Assembly: GCA_024349245.1 (NCBI GenBank)
Contig: JALDNG010000016.1
Location: forward strand, 2,715,001-2,779,000
Source of the DNA: Neodontobutis hainanensis
Taxonomy: Eukaryota > Chordata > Actinopteri > Gobiiformes > Odontobutidae
Direction of reading: 5' to 3'
DNA: 64,000 nucleotides
Each line of letters starts with the position of its first letter. Within the stretch, counting starts at the first letter, position 1. A model generated the notes under the pieces. It saw nothing but the letters and a program-made list of their open reading frames with translations. It did not search any database and had not been told where the DNA came from. Below, piece after piece: positions 21,301 through 34,261 of the stretch. A program made the position numbers and the translations under genes.

Positions 21301-24300
21301 TATGGAAGAGGATTAGGGCCACTGTGGGAAAAAAATAATATAAAAAAGGAGGTATGACTTTCTGTGCATCTAGTCAAACTATTTACTTTTTTTCCACCAG
21401 GGAATTCGGACTTTATAACACACATTTTTTACTTTATTCTTGAAATTGTGACTTTTTACCTCTGAGGATTTATCCCCCTGAAAATTCTCAATTCTGTGAA
21501 AAGTTCATAATTCTAAGATACAAGTTGGATGTTTTGTTTAGCTTCGTTATGAATTCAGCCAAAAAAAAATCATCTTCTGTAAACTGATTTCAAAACAGTA
21601 AATGCAAGTGTATAATTATTAACTAAAAAAGATGGAGGTGGTGCAATGCCCTTACAATAATATTAACTTAATTTTACATCGATTAAGAATAATGACTAGT
21701 TTTGTTCTTGTTTTTTGTCCTCACTGTTTGACATTTTAGCCACACAGAAATGAGTCCCAGTCACAGCAGATGAACACAACCATATTTCTATTGTACATTG
21801 AATATTAAAATAATACCGTAGCACTGCAGAGATAGTTTGATGTAGCGCAGCGCCCGGCCGTACTTCATCAGGTTAGTGGCGGCGTCTGAAAGAACGTAGT
21901 AGGCTTTGGAGGCTTTGATGAAGAGCTGCATTTTCATCCGATGCTGCCATGAGCCGGGGATCATCCCTGAACGAGTCGGGTGCTTCTGGTCCTCCCGCCC
22001 GGTCCCAGCTGGATACATAATACAAGATCCTTTATCAGTTTCACCTATCAAAGCCTTTTTTTTTATTACGAGTGTGTTAACACAGCATATACAGACCTCT
22101 TTCAAGAAGAAGTGAGAGGCCATTTTCAGCAGAAGACGCTCCAGTCGCACTTCTGTCCTCATATTTAAGAGGGATGGGTGTGTTTGGGTCAGCGGCTGGA
22201 AGGTCACTCTCCTTTTTGATGCTGCCGTCTACTGCTTTTAAACCCTAAAAGACAATAATTATAAAGACTGTTCAAATTCAAAGTACTTTTTTATATACAA
22301 TTGTATGGTATATGTTAATGTAATATTTGTGGATTTTTGATTGTTCATACTTATTTAGCCCTTCCCTACTTTAATTATTTTCTATGATTAAAGGGTGTTT
22401 TTGTGTGCAATTTAACTATTGTATCAAAGTTATTTTCCGTGTGGATTTATCCAAACTTCAAGTATGTTTCAAAGCTTTAAAAACTTTTAAATTTAAATTA
22501 AATTTTAAAGGTTTCAGTACAATAGTGGCAACCTTGTTAGTATAAACTCTTGACATATGTGGCTTTTTGGTATTGAAACAAGCTTTTGACATTTACCTTT
22601 AATACATAACCTAGCACGTGCCTGCATCTCTCCTCTTTGTCTTGGGAAACGGGAAAAGCACAACTTGACTGTAAAAAAATAAGAGAAAAATATCTTTAAC
22701 ATTTAGAATATGAATTTCTTGAGGTACGGTGTCTGGTGGAAGGTCAGGTGAGCGCTCACTCTGATCTGGTGAGTGGACTTGTATTTCTCCGGGACGGACA
22801 GCTCCACCACCGAGCGGATCACGGCCACAGCTTTACTGTCGTCATTTGGGCTGGAGTGTGTGCTGTAGGAGAGGTTCTCGTCGCTCTCCTCCGTCAGGTC
22901 CTCCTCTTCTTCCTCCTCCCTGTCTTCATCGCTGTAGCTGTCCTCTGAGCCACCTGCCCGCAGCGACTCGCCCTCGTCCTCTTCTGTGGGTTCGTCCAGC
23001 TGGAAGAGCTCCGACAGCATGTAGTGGGCCGAGGCGATGATCTGAACAGAACATGGGTAAGCAGCAAAGTTCAATTAGCCAATACTAGTCCAGCGAGTTT
23101 TTGTGCATTAGTCGTTTTCCTCCAACTTACTTGAGAATGTCTGTCCTCGTCCAGAAGTTTGACACAGTTCAGGAGCAGAGTTCTGATTGTGCCGTAGTGT
23201 TTTCTGTTCTGTGGGGATTTCAGCATCAAATTGCTAGCCACTCTAAAAAATGTAAAAAGAAGTGATTGTTCAGCAACATACACACAAATCTATTATTTTA
23301 ATTTAAAAAATATATAAATACCATCAACATCTAGCACCTTGGACATACTTCCAATCTACAAAATGGACTTTTTTTTCACCAAAATTAAAAAACTGAACAT
23401 GGCATGCCTTTAAAAAAAACTTTTCATTCGCTACCTTAATTTGAGACGTACTGTTAGATAAGTAGGTTTGCAATTAAATCAAAGAATCGCATTGAATTGT
23501 GTAGATGCATACAGCTTAATGTTGTGTTTAGTTGTAGGTTTTGTCAAATGTATTTAAAACATAACATAAAAAATTTAGATAAAAGATTTGTTCCATAGGC
23601 ATTAAATAAAAAAAAATATTTTCCTCAATCAAAAAGAAATGATGCTAAAAACCTTAATAATCTTAATGACCAAAATGGCCTTAAATGGGGCAAAAATAAT
23701 CCAAACCAAAAAAAAAATTATACTAAACCAAACCAGGAAGTTCCAAAAATGTGTGCCATTAAAAAAATAAAAAAGTTTTAGAAGAGCAAATTAATCTCGG
23801 CCTATACTGAGTCGACCTACTTGTAAAGTAAGACAGCGACAGGGAGAGTGAAGGGATTCTGACATTTCTCCTCCTCCGCCTCCTCACAGAGCGTCGTCAG
23901 ATCATAAAGCTTCACGATGTCACTCCCACTGGCTGTTAAATTCAAAATACCATCATCAGAAAAAAAAAAAAAAAAACATTTGGGAAAGAGCATAAAAAAC
24001 AACTTTTAAATTCAGATCTTGTAATGTGGGAACCTTTGAAAAGCCAGTAAGTGTGCCCCTCTTTGGTGCAGTTGGACTTGAGGAAGGACAGGATGTTTTG
24101 AGCGATGTCTTTTATCACTCTCGTTGAGAACGTGGAGTTTTCCAGATGAGGGATGTCCTCAGTTTTTATCATTTCATACTTCTGCGGGAATTTTAAATTA
24201 AGACATGTATATGAAAGCTTAACTAGGACACTGTAAGGACGAGGGTTTAAGTTGTATGCTGGAAAGTGTCTTTTTACCTGCACAATGCCATTGACGTGAA

Positions 24301-27300
24301 AGCACATGACGAGCTCGGGAACGTTGCACATTAGATTGTCCAGCCAGTAGTCGATACCTGTCAGAATATTGATTGGTTTGTTGTTGTCCCTAAAAACATG
24401 ACACAAACAATGAAAAGAGGTTTAAACAAATGCACAGGTATCACTGTGTCATTATCATAAGGCTGTACTGACCAATCTTCAAAAGAAAAGCAGAGCTACT
24501 AGAATTTTCTACCAAGATGTTTGTGGGTAATAAGCTATTATTTCAGAATATTAAGTGTATGTAATTAAAGTGTATTCTAACCTGAGTCTCAGACTGACGG
24601 CAGGATAGCGACCACCTCCAAAGATAGGCATGTTTGAGCCAACCAGCATATGGATATCCTCAAATGTCCACATAATGTTCCGCACAAAGTCATTCCGTAA
24701 ACCCTGTCAAATTACACAATATATAAAATCTATTAACACCATATATACAAAATGGTTGTTTTCCTCAACAATTCAACACAGTGTTTTGTCAAAACTAGCA
24801 TCGCATACATTTTAGCCTGAAAATATACATTCTCTAAATCATTTTGATGGTTCTTCGACATGAGATCAGTAAAATCTCACCGACACACGTATCAGCTGGA
24901 CACAAACCTCCTATGTAACTTTCCTGTCACCGGCGGTGGGTGGGATATAGCAGGAGAGTATGTGAATGATGCGCTCTAATAAAGAAAATAGGCCAATACA
25001 CTGCACCCTTGTAGGGTACAATATACAATAAAACAGCCCTACCGTTGCAAAATACATATCCTAAATATTCTATTTGTAAAAGTTACGCAAGATCACAGTA
25101 TTTATATCAATGACTTGAAACAATGAACTCATTCTTTTAGATTCAGATCAACTTTATAGTCCCAAAAGGAAGTTTGTCTTGGGCTCAGTGTGCTGCCCAC
25201 AGCTGCAGAAACAATATTTAAATGACACGCACATAAAACAACAGAGAGCAGGCAACAGTCAGTGCAGTGTATACAGTCCACACACATGAATATGGCATTG
25301 TACAATTAATACTGTACAAACTCAACAAATAAGGTAACAAATCTCTATTATCTCTAAATCTTTTTTGATGTTCTCTGACAAATTGAAGAAACTCGTATGT
25401 TCTAAATCCCAGTGAGTTTACAATGAACATACATATTTTTTTTAATCTAAAGCCAGTTGAGTAAAAAACATAATGTGTACCAGAGTTTACAGAAGCAATC
25501 TTGGAAAAAACAGCAAATGAGCAGTATATAATAAGGTATAAAGAAATAAAGAAATGACCAAAGATTTCGAGAACATTTGTTTGCGAATATAACATACACC
25601 TATAAATATCATCCAGCATGTCCGCTGTGATAAAATATATTACATTTATCAGTGATACAATGTTTAATAATGGCTGACATGTAAATCCTACCTGACCGTT
25701 TTCCCCTTCATTGAAAAGTGTCAGAAGATTTTGTTCATTGGGAACAGATGTCACCTGACCGAGGGCAAACTGGCTGTCCACAGAAACACTTTCCTGCACA
25801 GATAAACCAACAACAAGACATGTTAACTATGACCCAGCTGCCAGTGTGTTATTGAAAAAGGCTGTTTATGTTATGAAGAGGTGACTGAACCTGTTTGGCA
25901 GCAGCTGAATCGTCTTCATCTGTAGGTGAGCTGGTGATGGTTGTTGGCCATGAAGACCTAAACTCCTCTGCTTCATTATCCTCTTCTTCCTCTTCTTCAT
26001 TCAGGTCACCCGGTACCGGCTGTGCAGCCCCGTCAACATTTATACTAAAGGAAACAACAATCGGGGAAAATCCTTGTGACCCACACAAACCTGTATCTTT
26101 TTATTTCAACAAAAAAAGACAAAGGACTAACCTGTAATAAAGAAACTTTGACAGGATGGCTTTTTGATACCAGTGCTCTTTACTTTTCTTTTTTCTCTGC
26201 CACTTTTCATCTATTAGCCGCTGGTAAAACTCCTTAAGCCATGTCCAGTCTCCTGTCTAAAAAAAAATACACACAGGAAAATCTATTAGCCAAGCTTTTT
26301 AGATCAGAAATGTGCCGGTTTATTTTTCTTGTCGTACCTGCGAGGACCTCCGGAAAAGCTCCTGGATGTCAAGCTCATCCAAAAGGAGAGTCCTCCCCAC
26401 TCGGTGAACGGCCATGCTGACGTGAGACTTGCTGTAGGGAATTTTCAACAGCTTCTTGATGTTCTGAGCGGGACACAGACCACAACCTACATAAGCAGCT
26501 TATCAAAGAAACAAAGAGAGAAGTCCTCTAATGGAAAAGTAAATCTTCACAAACCTCTGAATCCGATACCACGTCAACATCATCTCCAATGCAGTCAATG
26601 AAGTCATAGGCCATGCCAAAACTACAAAAACAACAAGACTTATCAACTGCAAATCAAAACATAGATCATCAAAAATGCACAATTAAAAGTAAATATAGTT
26701 TTTAGCTAATGTTTTCCTCTGCACTTTGATAGTACAAACAGTCCCCAATTAGGCTCTTCGCAATAATCTATTTTCATCAGAGCATCCAGACCAATAAGGG
26801 AGGCCATCTGGTCAGAATGTTTTCAGCAATTAGCAGAGAGAGAGTATGATGCTTTCAGCCAATAATAAACAGTGATTAGCATCTACTCTACTTGCACACA
26901 TACCACGGTGAATTGCAATTGTTGCGTTTCAAATTCTGATGGAAACACTGCTTAATCTTAGTAGCATCTATTCTTTAGTCTCTCTGTTTACCTGGAAAAG
27001 GGCTTGCTCTTACTGCTCGACCCTAACACTGTGGTGCCAGCAGTTCCAAGCTGAGGGTTTTCTCTGAGCCAGTTCGCTGGAGGCAGTTTCAGGTCGGTCT
27101 TTTCTTGGAGCACGGCATAGCTGGTCGGAGGTGGGGCGGCAGAGTACTTCACCACTGCTTTACTCTTTATTTCACTGTTCCCTGAACATAACAGTGCATC
27201 CTGCAAAGTGAAGTGAGCAAAACAAGTTATGTAAGGTCAGGTGTCTGTGTTAAAAAGGATATATTAACTACCTGTGATTCAAAGCAAATTGTAACCCAGC

Positions 27301-27716
27301 TTTAGGTTTATTCTGGCTGAATTGGCTCTCGCCAATATAGCTGTTTTTTATTTGTCTGTGAGCTGTCATAGCTGTTTTTTATTTGTCTGTGAGCTATGGC
27401 TGTGTCTGCTACACGCTCGACAAGTCCCTCCCATTTAAACAAAAAGCTCAAATTAGATAGAAAGCGAGATCTATTGTCTAAAGGTTAATGTACTTTTCAA
27501 GAAAATCTTAAAAGCATAGTAGAATTGAATGTATGCCAACTCAAAGTGTCGGGAACACTAGACAAAGCTTAAATCACAGGTACATACACAACTACTTCAG
27601 CTTGGTTTCCTTACCTGTTTGCTGCTCTCTCCTGTGCAGCTGGAACCACTGGGATCCTCACTGGCATTGTCAAAAGGAATGTCAGCCTCTCTGTCCCAGC
27701 CCGATGAAGCGCTCAT
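18339..27716 (-). CDS. edrf1: EDRF1, erythroid differentiation regulatory factor 1 (25 coding exons)
   Basis: Exons in gene order: 27615-27716, 26992-27200, 26555-26621, 26338-26463, 26132-26256, 25891-26044, 25692-25793, 24582-24703, 24278-24389, 24034-24181, 23821-23932, 23131-23242, 22760-23041, 22597-22668, 22097-22244, 21817-22008, 21041-21241, 20732-20950, 20414-20640, 20133-20291, 19902-20051, 19025-19178, 18825-18940, 18576-18736, 18339-18495. All junctions are GT-AG and phases agree, giving 3729 nt, about 1242 aa; human EDRF1 is about 1238. Near-identical blocks include EKTDLKLPPANWLRE, KPINILTGIDYWLDNL, NCTKEGHTYWLFK, KHYGTIRTLLLNC, HPAVWDSVNWELSTTYFT and RAATIHHRLASMYHSC. An acidic Glu/Asp-rich patch is encoded by exons 6 and 13; the C-terminal half is helical and repeat-like. 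EDRF1 is a nuclear protein reported to promote erythroid globin expression through GATA1; the mechanism is inferred from the family. Tail-to-tail with dhx32, head-to-head with the ATG16-like gene. Confidence 0.96.
25137..25240. repeat. Possible LINE 3'-end fragment in edrf1 intron 7
   Basis: The stretch 'caactttatagtcccaaaag' followed by 'gaagtttgtcttggg' resembles the conserved 3' ends of some fish non-LTR retrotransposons (Rex1/Babar-like). It is short and no coding part is visible, so this is a weak call. Confidence 0.3.
27337..27397. repeat. Two-copy 31-bp tandem duplication
   Basis: The unit starting 'atagctgttttttatttgtc' occurs twice head to tail (27337-27367 and 27368-27397), almost identical. 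It lies in edrf1 intron 1 and looks like a recent simple tandem duplication. Confidence 0.8.
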
Positions 27717-28640
27717 GCTGGACTTACAATACGTCTGTGGCGTATTTTTATCAACTATTTAATGACCATTTTTAATAGCTGTCACGACAGACATTACTAA
27801 CTGTCAGTGACTATAGTATTGGTCTGACTATTTTAGAAGCTGGATGAGCTATCTTTACAAATACCTGGTTTGAGTTTAGAGTTGCGAGGTGAAGTTATAT
27901 TGTAGCATCAGAATAAGCTATCGCAAAAGACGGTTGTTTCTTTCTTTTTTTCCCCCGACGCAGGAGAGTCCTTACTTCTGTGGCTTCAGCTGTTTGTTGT
28001 TAGAGCACACGTTAGCGCACGCAGTTAACGACAACTTCCGGTTCAGATATGTAACAAAAACTATAAAAACGCTCTTATATTTAAATGGTATTTTATTTCT
28101 GTGAGGTACACATTCCTTACCAATAATGTCATATAAAATAAATAGCCTGTGGAACTGTAAAAATTTTATAAACGATGTAATGATAAAACCCGGAAGTAGA
28201 TTAAGGTATGTAAATTCTAGAAAGTTTGCGTCAATTCTGGTCAATTCTCGTACGTTCCAATGAGCCTTATTTTATTTTGAAAGTCACAATTTCTATGTTT
28301 AAAATAAATAACCTTTTACACCTTCACAAAGGGAAAGAAAAGGGGGGAACACTAATTGTGGGATTACACTGTAAAGTTAAAGAGATTGTATGTAACTATA
28401 ACAGCCACTAATACAGAGAAATAAATGGCACTTGTAAAGAAGGCAAACACCTAACTTAGGAACACAACGTGGGGCTGAGAAGCAGCTGATTGGACTAGGG
28501 CGGAGCTGTGAAACTTAGCTGAGGGATGCTAAAAGCACAAGAATAGTTTCCTTTCCACGTTCAACTAATATAGCCTTGAATTTTAGACTAAATATTACCT
28601 CCTTTTGTGGTTTTAAGTTACGACGGTGTTGATTTTCACA
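27717..28640. promoter_or_regulatory. Divergent promoter region of edrf1 and the ATG16-like gene
   Basis: The start codons of edrf1 (-, 27714-27716) and the ATG16-like gene (+, 28641) face away from each other across 924 bp. The interval must hold both promoters and 5' UTRs. It is mostly AT-rich with scattered CpGs around 27950-28060 and 28450-28510; no TATA box or other motif stands out. Confidence 0.6.
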
Positions 28641-29916
28641 ATGGTAGATTGGAAAAATCACGTGCGCTGTCGACTCCAAGTGAGAGACCTAACCGAGAAA
28701 CACCCCTTCACTGGAGTCTTCACACGCTGTAAGAATTACATTTGTATGGTAATGCAAGTTAGGCCCAGAAAATTTAGCGTAATATAGCTATATATTTGTT
28801 TTTTTCAGTGTCAGAGGTACAAGAGCGTTTTGAAATTCGCAGTCAAATTGTAGAGCAGATTAATTCGAAAAGGTTAGAAACACTTTACTTTTTGGCTCGT
28901 CTGGTGTGCATGTCTCTCTGTTTTTCACTGTTCTATTATCTTCCCAGCTTGGAAAAAGGTGGAGTTGAAGATGGGAGACACATAAGACTCCTGCAGTTGC
29001 AGCTGAGAGAAAGTGAACACCTGGCAGAAAAGGTTTAGTGTGGTTTAAAGAAGCTTGTAAGCTGGATACTTTTGGTCAGCTGATGCATTCTCTACAACCA
29101 TGCTGTAAAATAGGCACTTTTTGGAAGCCTTTATGGTAGTCAAAAGATGTTGGCTCCTTGTTTCTCCAAACTGGTGTTGACTACTTACTGCTCTAGGGAA
29201 TAAATTATCTATTCAGTTCCATATAGTATATAACCTGTATCTTACTCAAATCCACTCAACTATTAACCAGATCTTTATCTTTGTAGCTGTCACAGACTGT
29301 CTCGGACTTGACCTCTGTCCTGTATTTGAAAGAGGCTGAACTGCAGTACTGGCAGTCACGGTAATCCAAGAGTTTTCCTTTTAAAATTTTACCATTCTGT
29401 CTTTTATTTATGCCTGCAGCCAACACTTCAATGCACCAAAACTGCAAACTGACCAGAGTTACAGTAACACACAATCATTAACCGTCTGTTTCAGTGTGTC
29501 CTACCTTCGTAAAGAGGCTCTGAGTTTGGCAAAAGGCAGTAACAGCCTGAAGTCCACTCTGTCAAATTATGAGTTCACCATAGAGTGTCAGTCCAAGGAA
29601 CTGGCAACGCTGCACATCGAGCAGAAAAAACTGAAGGAAGCACTGGCAGAGGCTCAGCGAGAGAACGATGAACTTTTGCAACGATGGATGGAGAAGAAGA
29701 GAGAGGAGGCCTACAGAGTGAATGAATTTAACAACACTCAAGAAAGGTACTAAAGTCAAATCAAAGATAAACCACTCATTTTACGGCTACATCTCACATT
29801 GCAAGGGACTTCTTGTTTTGTTCATTAGGTTGGCTCGTGTGGTTGATTATATCAAGAAACATGTTCACAAAGAAATGGACAAGCAATGTGTTCCTGCGAA
29901 AAGTCAGCATCAGTAA
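28641..29916 (+). CDS. Short ATG16-family protein without WD40 repeats (6 exons)
   Basis: Exons 28641-28728, 28809-28872, 28948-29032, 29287-29360, 29495-29746, 29829-29916; all GT-AG with matching phases, 651 nt, 216 aa. The N terminus, DWKNHVRCRLQVRD at residues 3-16 plus Phe23, matches the ATG5-binding helix of ATG16L1: Trp, His, Leu, Arg-Asp and Phe fall at the same spacing. Residues about 75-185 form a long coiled coil ending in ENDELLQRWMEKKREEAYRV, the counterpart of the NQELVTRWMAEKAQEANRL segment of ATG16L1. The frame then stops at TAA 29914-29916, and no WD40 exon lies in the 0.6 kb before tex36. Known ATG16 proteins dimerise and place ATG12-ATG5 for LC3/Atg8 lipidation; the length here is closer to yeast Atg16 (150 aa) than to ATG16L1 (about 600). 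Function is inferred. It shares a divergent promoter with edrf1; an AATAAA lies at 30227-30232. Confidence 0.85.
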
Positions 29917-30534
29917 TTCAGGGTAAGGATTAGTAATGGTAAACATATCTTTAAAATGGTTTATTATTTGATTCAAAATGTACTGAAGTATGTAATACAG
30001 CGATCTTAACTTATGTTCAGAAAATATAGTAATGGCTGAAATTGACTTGAAATTGTAAAGTTTTGTAGCAAATACACGTGATGTATTTGCATGATCAGCC
30101 TTATTTTAAATATTGTAAAATTTTGTTTGTATTGCACTTGCATTGATTTTTAAAAACATATATTTACTGTAATTTTGAAATTGTGGTTGTTTTGTCCATT
30201 TACAAGGTAGCATCCTGCACTATATTAATAAATTGACGTTTTTATATGCCAATGAAAAATACCAAAAAAATATTTATCATACATTTGCTTTAAAGAATTT
30301 GATGTTTGTTTTCATTGTTAATAAATGGATGGAAAATGAGAGTGGGCTCTTTTTTTTTTTTTTTATCTTGTCAGAATTCCACTTGCACATCTCCATGGCA
30401 AAGCAAGGTCACATTTCAGGTTGTTTGTTTACAGCAGGTTTCCATAGTCACCGGTCTGTCCATTAGTCGGATTGTGTCTGTGTGTGTTGTAGCTAAGACA
30501 AGAGCGTACTAAATCAAAACCCAAACCTGTCAAA

Positions 30535-31356
30535 ATGGTCAAAGGTGGCAAGCAGCATGCACCGACCAACCCCAGCGGCAAATGGGTAAGAATGTCAGTG
30601 GTACCAAACTTTAAGTAGAGCAATATTATGAGGATATTTTTTCCTTGTCTTTTTTATTTATCTTTTCTATCCTTCTTTGCAGTTTGCTCATCCAGATTCA
30701 GCAGGGAAGGAGTTGGGAAACCGAGAGACTTGTACCAGCACTGGCATCATGCTGACTCAAGTGAAATCATCATTGCCTCAGGCTTTGGCTACTGAACGCT
30801 ATCCAAAATGGAAATCTCAGCAGGTGTGTGTAGGCAATGCAGGCTATGGTATTGTACTTTGTGTTACATTGTTTCTATCACTTATGGTACACTCGGATCC
30901 TTAGAGGTGTTCATTGTATGAAGGAACCTGAATGGAAGAAGTATCCTATTTTAATGTAATTTTTGACTTTCACAGACATCTAGAGAGTATCCATTTTCAC
31001 AACATGACAACAAGTACGCCTTAAAAGACAACATCTACATCTTTAACCAAGTAAGTATAAATCATATCCTTAAATGTCTACCTCTTGTTAGAACTGTCTA
31101 ACTTTTTCTTTAGGTTGGAGTCTACAGAAGACGTTCTCAAGACAGCCAGCACAACTCCCACTTCTGCCTGTGCCACGAGGGAGCTGACACCAAATCCGGA
31201 GAGGACATCAGTGTCTTTAAGAGTGACTACACGGAGAAGTGGGTAGTCGGTGATCCGAGAGGCAACAGGAGGTTCCCCCGCAGCCACCAGCAGAAGTCAA
31301 AAGAGGCCGCTTTGGCTCAAGGAAAGGACTATTTCATGTGGTTTGGGCGTTCATGA
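30535..31356 (+). CDS. tex36: TEX36, testis-expressed protein 36 (4 exons)
   Basis: Exons 30535-30585, 30683-30823, 30976-31050 and 31114-31356, all in phase 0 with GT-AG introns, 510 nt, 169 aa; human TEX36 is 186 aa. Shared features are the MxKG start, a GKWFAHPD block near residue 15 (human GRWFPHIG), REYPFSQHDNKYALKDN (human NQFPFSVHDNRHSLEN) and RRFPRSH near the C terminus (human RRFPRCY). There is no signal peptide or membrane segment. TEX36 is a testis-expressed protein of unknown molecular role. Its place between EDRF1 and CTBP2 is the same as in human. The C-terminal half is divergent but stays in frame to TGA 31354-31356. Confidence 0.9.
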
Positions 31357-31848
31357 TCTTTCTAGAGACCTTGAAATGATTTAAAAACTTACCAGACTTT
31401 GTAAGCATTGGGTCATTGACAGCTTTCTTAAGAGCTCTGCTTTCAAAAAAGAAGTTGTACTGAAGCAGTTAATGTACCATGTAGAGTTTAGTTCTTTTAT
31501 AGCGGTGGGTATTGAGGTCTTTTTTTACCATAATCAATTGAGCTTATGAATTGACTTCAGTTTCTGTCAGTAAAGCAACACAAGGACACGTTTTTCCATA
31601 AAATACATAGCCTCAAAAGATTGAATTAAACTATTTTATAGACCCAGTGAGCTTGGTTCATCAGATACTGCAATATGTACCTGAATGCTAACTTGTATGG
31701 GACTTGCATGATGCCAGAAAACTACTATAGACAATTAGTTGGATGCAACTGTGTATTAGCAGCTATATAGTTCCAGCCTGGCAATGTCCTTTAGTGGCTG
31801 CGCCAACCAAAAAGTCAAATAGTGTTGCTTTGAAGTATAAAAGAACCA

Positions 31849-32333
31849 AGGCTGGGCAACAATACCTCCATGTAAAACAATAGAACGAAATCCACAATAA
31901 TGAACTATTCATTTGTAACTCAGCTTTACCTGTTATGGGTTACAGGAGAGTGGCAACTTTTCCAAGTACATTTTGCACGAGCCCATCTTGGACAATTGCA
32001 ATGATCTGAATGTTCTTTGACAGATTTAAAATGTTAAATGAAATTTGATTTTGAATATTAAAAAAAATATGAGGCCAAGGACTAACTTCCACTTGTCAAA
32101 GCAGGAGCTACGTTAATAGTAAAGACTGAACTAGGACTAAATTAGAAGTCTAAACTGGTACTAAATTTAGAAAGGAACCAGGTCTAAACTAGGACTTTAA
32201 ATTTGCCAAATTTTGATTCAATGCTCTGTGTGAATGTCACCTGGAAGATCCTAACATTACTCCGACACATCATTCTTTGGGATACGGATAATATTGCAAT
32301 AATGTTTATATTTATGATGTATTGTTCAGCCCT
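31849..32333. mobile_element. Possible MITE with imperfect inverted ends
   Basis: The left end reads 'aggctgggcaacaatac' and the right end, read in reverse, 'agggctgaacaatac'. These are imperfect terminal inverted repeats of the type found on common fish non-autonomous DNA elements. The interior (485 bp in all) has no ORF. No target duplication is clear, so class and exact edges are uncertain. Confidence 0.45.
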
Positions 32334-34261
32334 AAAGCAGACTTAAAATAGAATGGCCAGCCACCACTGATAACTAGTGTTAAAAAGCATTGCACAATGT
32401 GAGTGTTTCAGTGGCTCACCTGCTCAAAACATACTACAGCGAATTAGTTCCTGGCTCAGTGATGTTACCTCATTCCATTACTCTTATTAAATTGTTAATT
32501 TTCAAACTAAAAGCAAAAGGCCAAATTATACATTGCAGTATTTATAATAGTTCACAATTGTTATCAGCAGAGGGCAGCCTCTCTGCATAGTTGTGCTTTA
32601 GCCAGAAGAGTCAAGGATTTGTGTTCCTGCCAAGTTCCTTGAGAAAATGTAATAACCGAAACCCCTGTGTAATGTGCACGCTCTGAGAGAAAATCTGCAG
32701 GGAAATAATTAGGGAAAAAAAAAAAAGAATCCAGCTATTTTTATTCAATGCACATCAGCCCAAATCATTAAATTAGAGCATATGAAATAAATTAAGCTTG
32801 ATTCGAGTCATAAAGTATGGGTTTGTTTTCCCCTTTGGGATGAAAGTGATGAATTTGTGAGGAGCCTGTACAAGAAAAGAGAAAGCGTGGGAGCGAGTGA
32901 TGGAGACGGCTGCGCGCAGAAAGGCTCTTAAGTGAAGTGTATACTCCTTCCAATATCTGATGTTTTTCTCCAGAGGATGTTCTGGCCAGCTGCTTTCTTT
33001 AAGTACCCACAAGAGACAGGGGCTTTTTTTCTCACAAGGTTCTATTTGCTGCTGTAATTAGCTGGAGCACTGATGTTACTCAAGTTTTTTTTTTTTTTTT
33101 GTTTTAAAAAGGTTGAAAGAGCTTTTGCAGGCTTCTCATATCCATCTAACACTGCTGCCTGTTGCCTTTGTGTTTTTTCACATGAGTTGATATCAGATTT
33201 AGACCCCCCTTGATGCATAAGCGCAAGAGATTTGATACGACCACACCTACGACAGAAGTTGTGAAGGGAAGACAAAAACATTTGTTGTAAATCCATGTGG
33301 CCAGTTCATATTAATTTTGAAGACTTGCACCGTGTTTGGGAGAGGCCTGTTCATTAACAGGAAACACCTGTGCTCAAGTTTGACAGTTGGATCTGTCTGG
33401 TCTTGACTTTCTGGCTGGCACTTTAGTCTTAGTGGGTTCAGATTGCAGACTACACTTATCTTGGGACTTGCCACAACTTGACAAATAAGGCGAACAGTAC
33501 CTTTTAACTTGTCACATTGGCTTTGCCGTTTATGCTAGATAGGTGGGTAGAGTAGTAATGTCTATAGTCTAGTTTCCAAAATGCATCCTGGACAGAAAGG
33601 TGTAATACTTTAAATTCAGTCAGTTTACATGGATTGCAGTATGGGTAGAAAACGCTTTAAACTAATTTGATTATGTAGAAATGTCATTTAGACTTTTCTG
33701 AAATATATGAAACATTGTTATATCATTTACCTGATTATGCTCCTGAGTCACTATGTCCTGCAGGGTAAGCATGTCAGTCAAACATTGGCCACTCTATTGC
33801 CTTGTGTAGAGGATGGTCCATGTTGTTTATTATAGCATCCATCTTCCCACGGGCACTGCTCCACCATTTAACGCAGAATCTAATTTTGTCAAGCAGGCTG
33901 ATGTCAATTTTTTAAAGATAGCTTCCCCTTTTTATACTTTTTTAGGATTCATCATAGTCAATAATGGCGTTTTATTTATTTTTCTAAACACAAAAATGTC
34001 TTTGCTTGTGGAAATTCAAAATAGTAAATGACTTTTGTGCCTTAAGGAATAGTCGCGTTGTGTCTTTTTCACAATGAACAGTTATTGTAGTGTCTTGGAC
34101 AATTTTATGTTCACTTCTTTATAGACACCACTATTTTTGAGCCACTGCACCACCTGTCTTATTCAAAATGTTACTTAAGTAAATGTAACAGAATAAATCT
34201 AATTAGTCACTACCCTCATCTGTTTAAAAGGGAGTTAAACAGCATCCAGACATAGTGGCAT

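Noticed and set aside
22736..23040. Plus-strand ORFs opposite edrf1 exon 13
   Set aside because: They are shadows of a GC-rich coding exon on the other strand; no family match or splice support.
25218..25799. 193-codon minus-strand ORF as a separate gene
   Set aside because: Its upstream end is edrf1 exon 7 (25692-25793) and the rest is read-through into intron 7.
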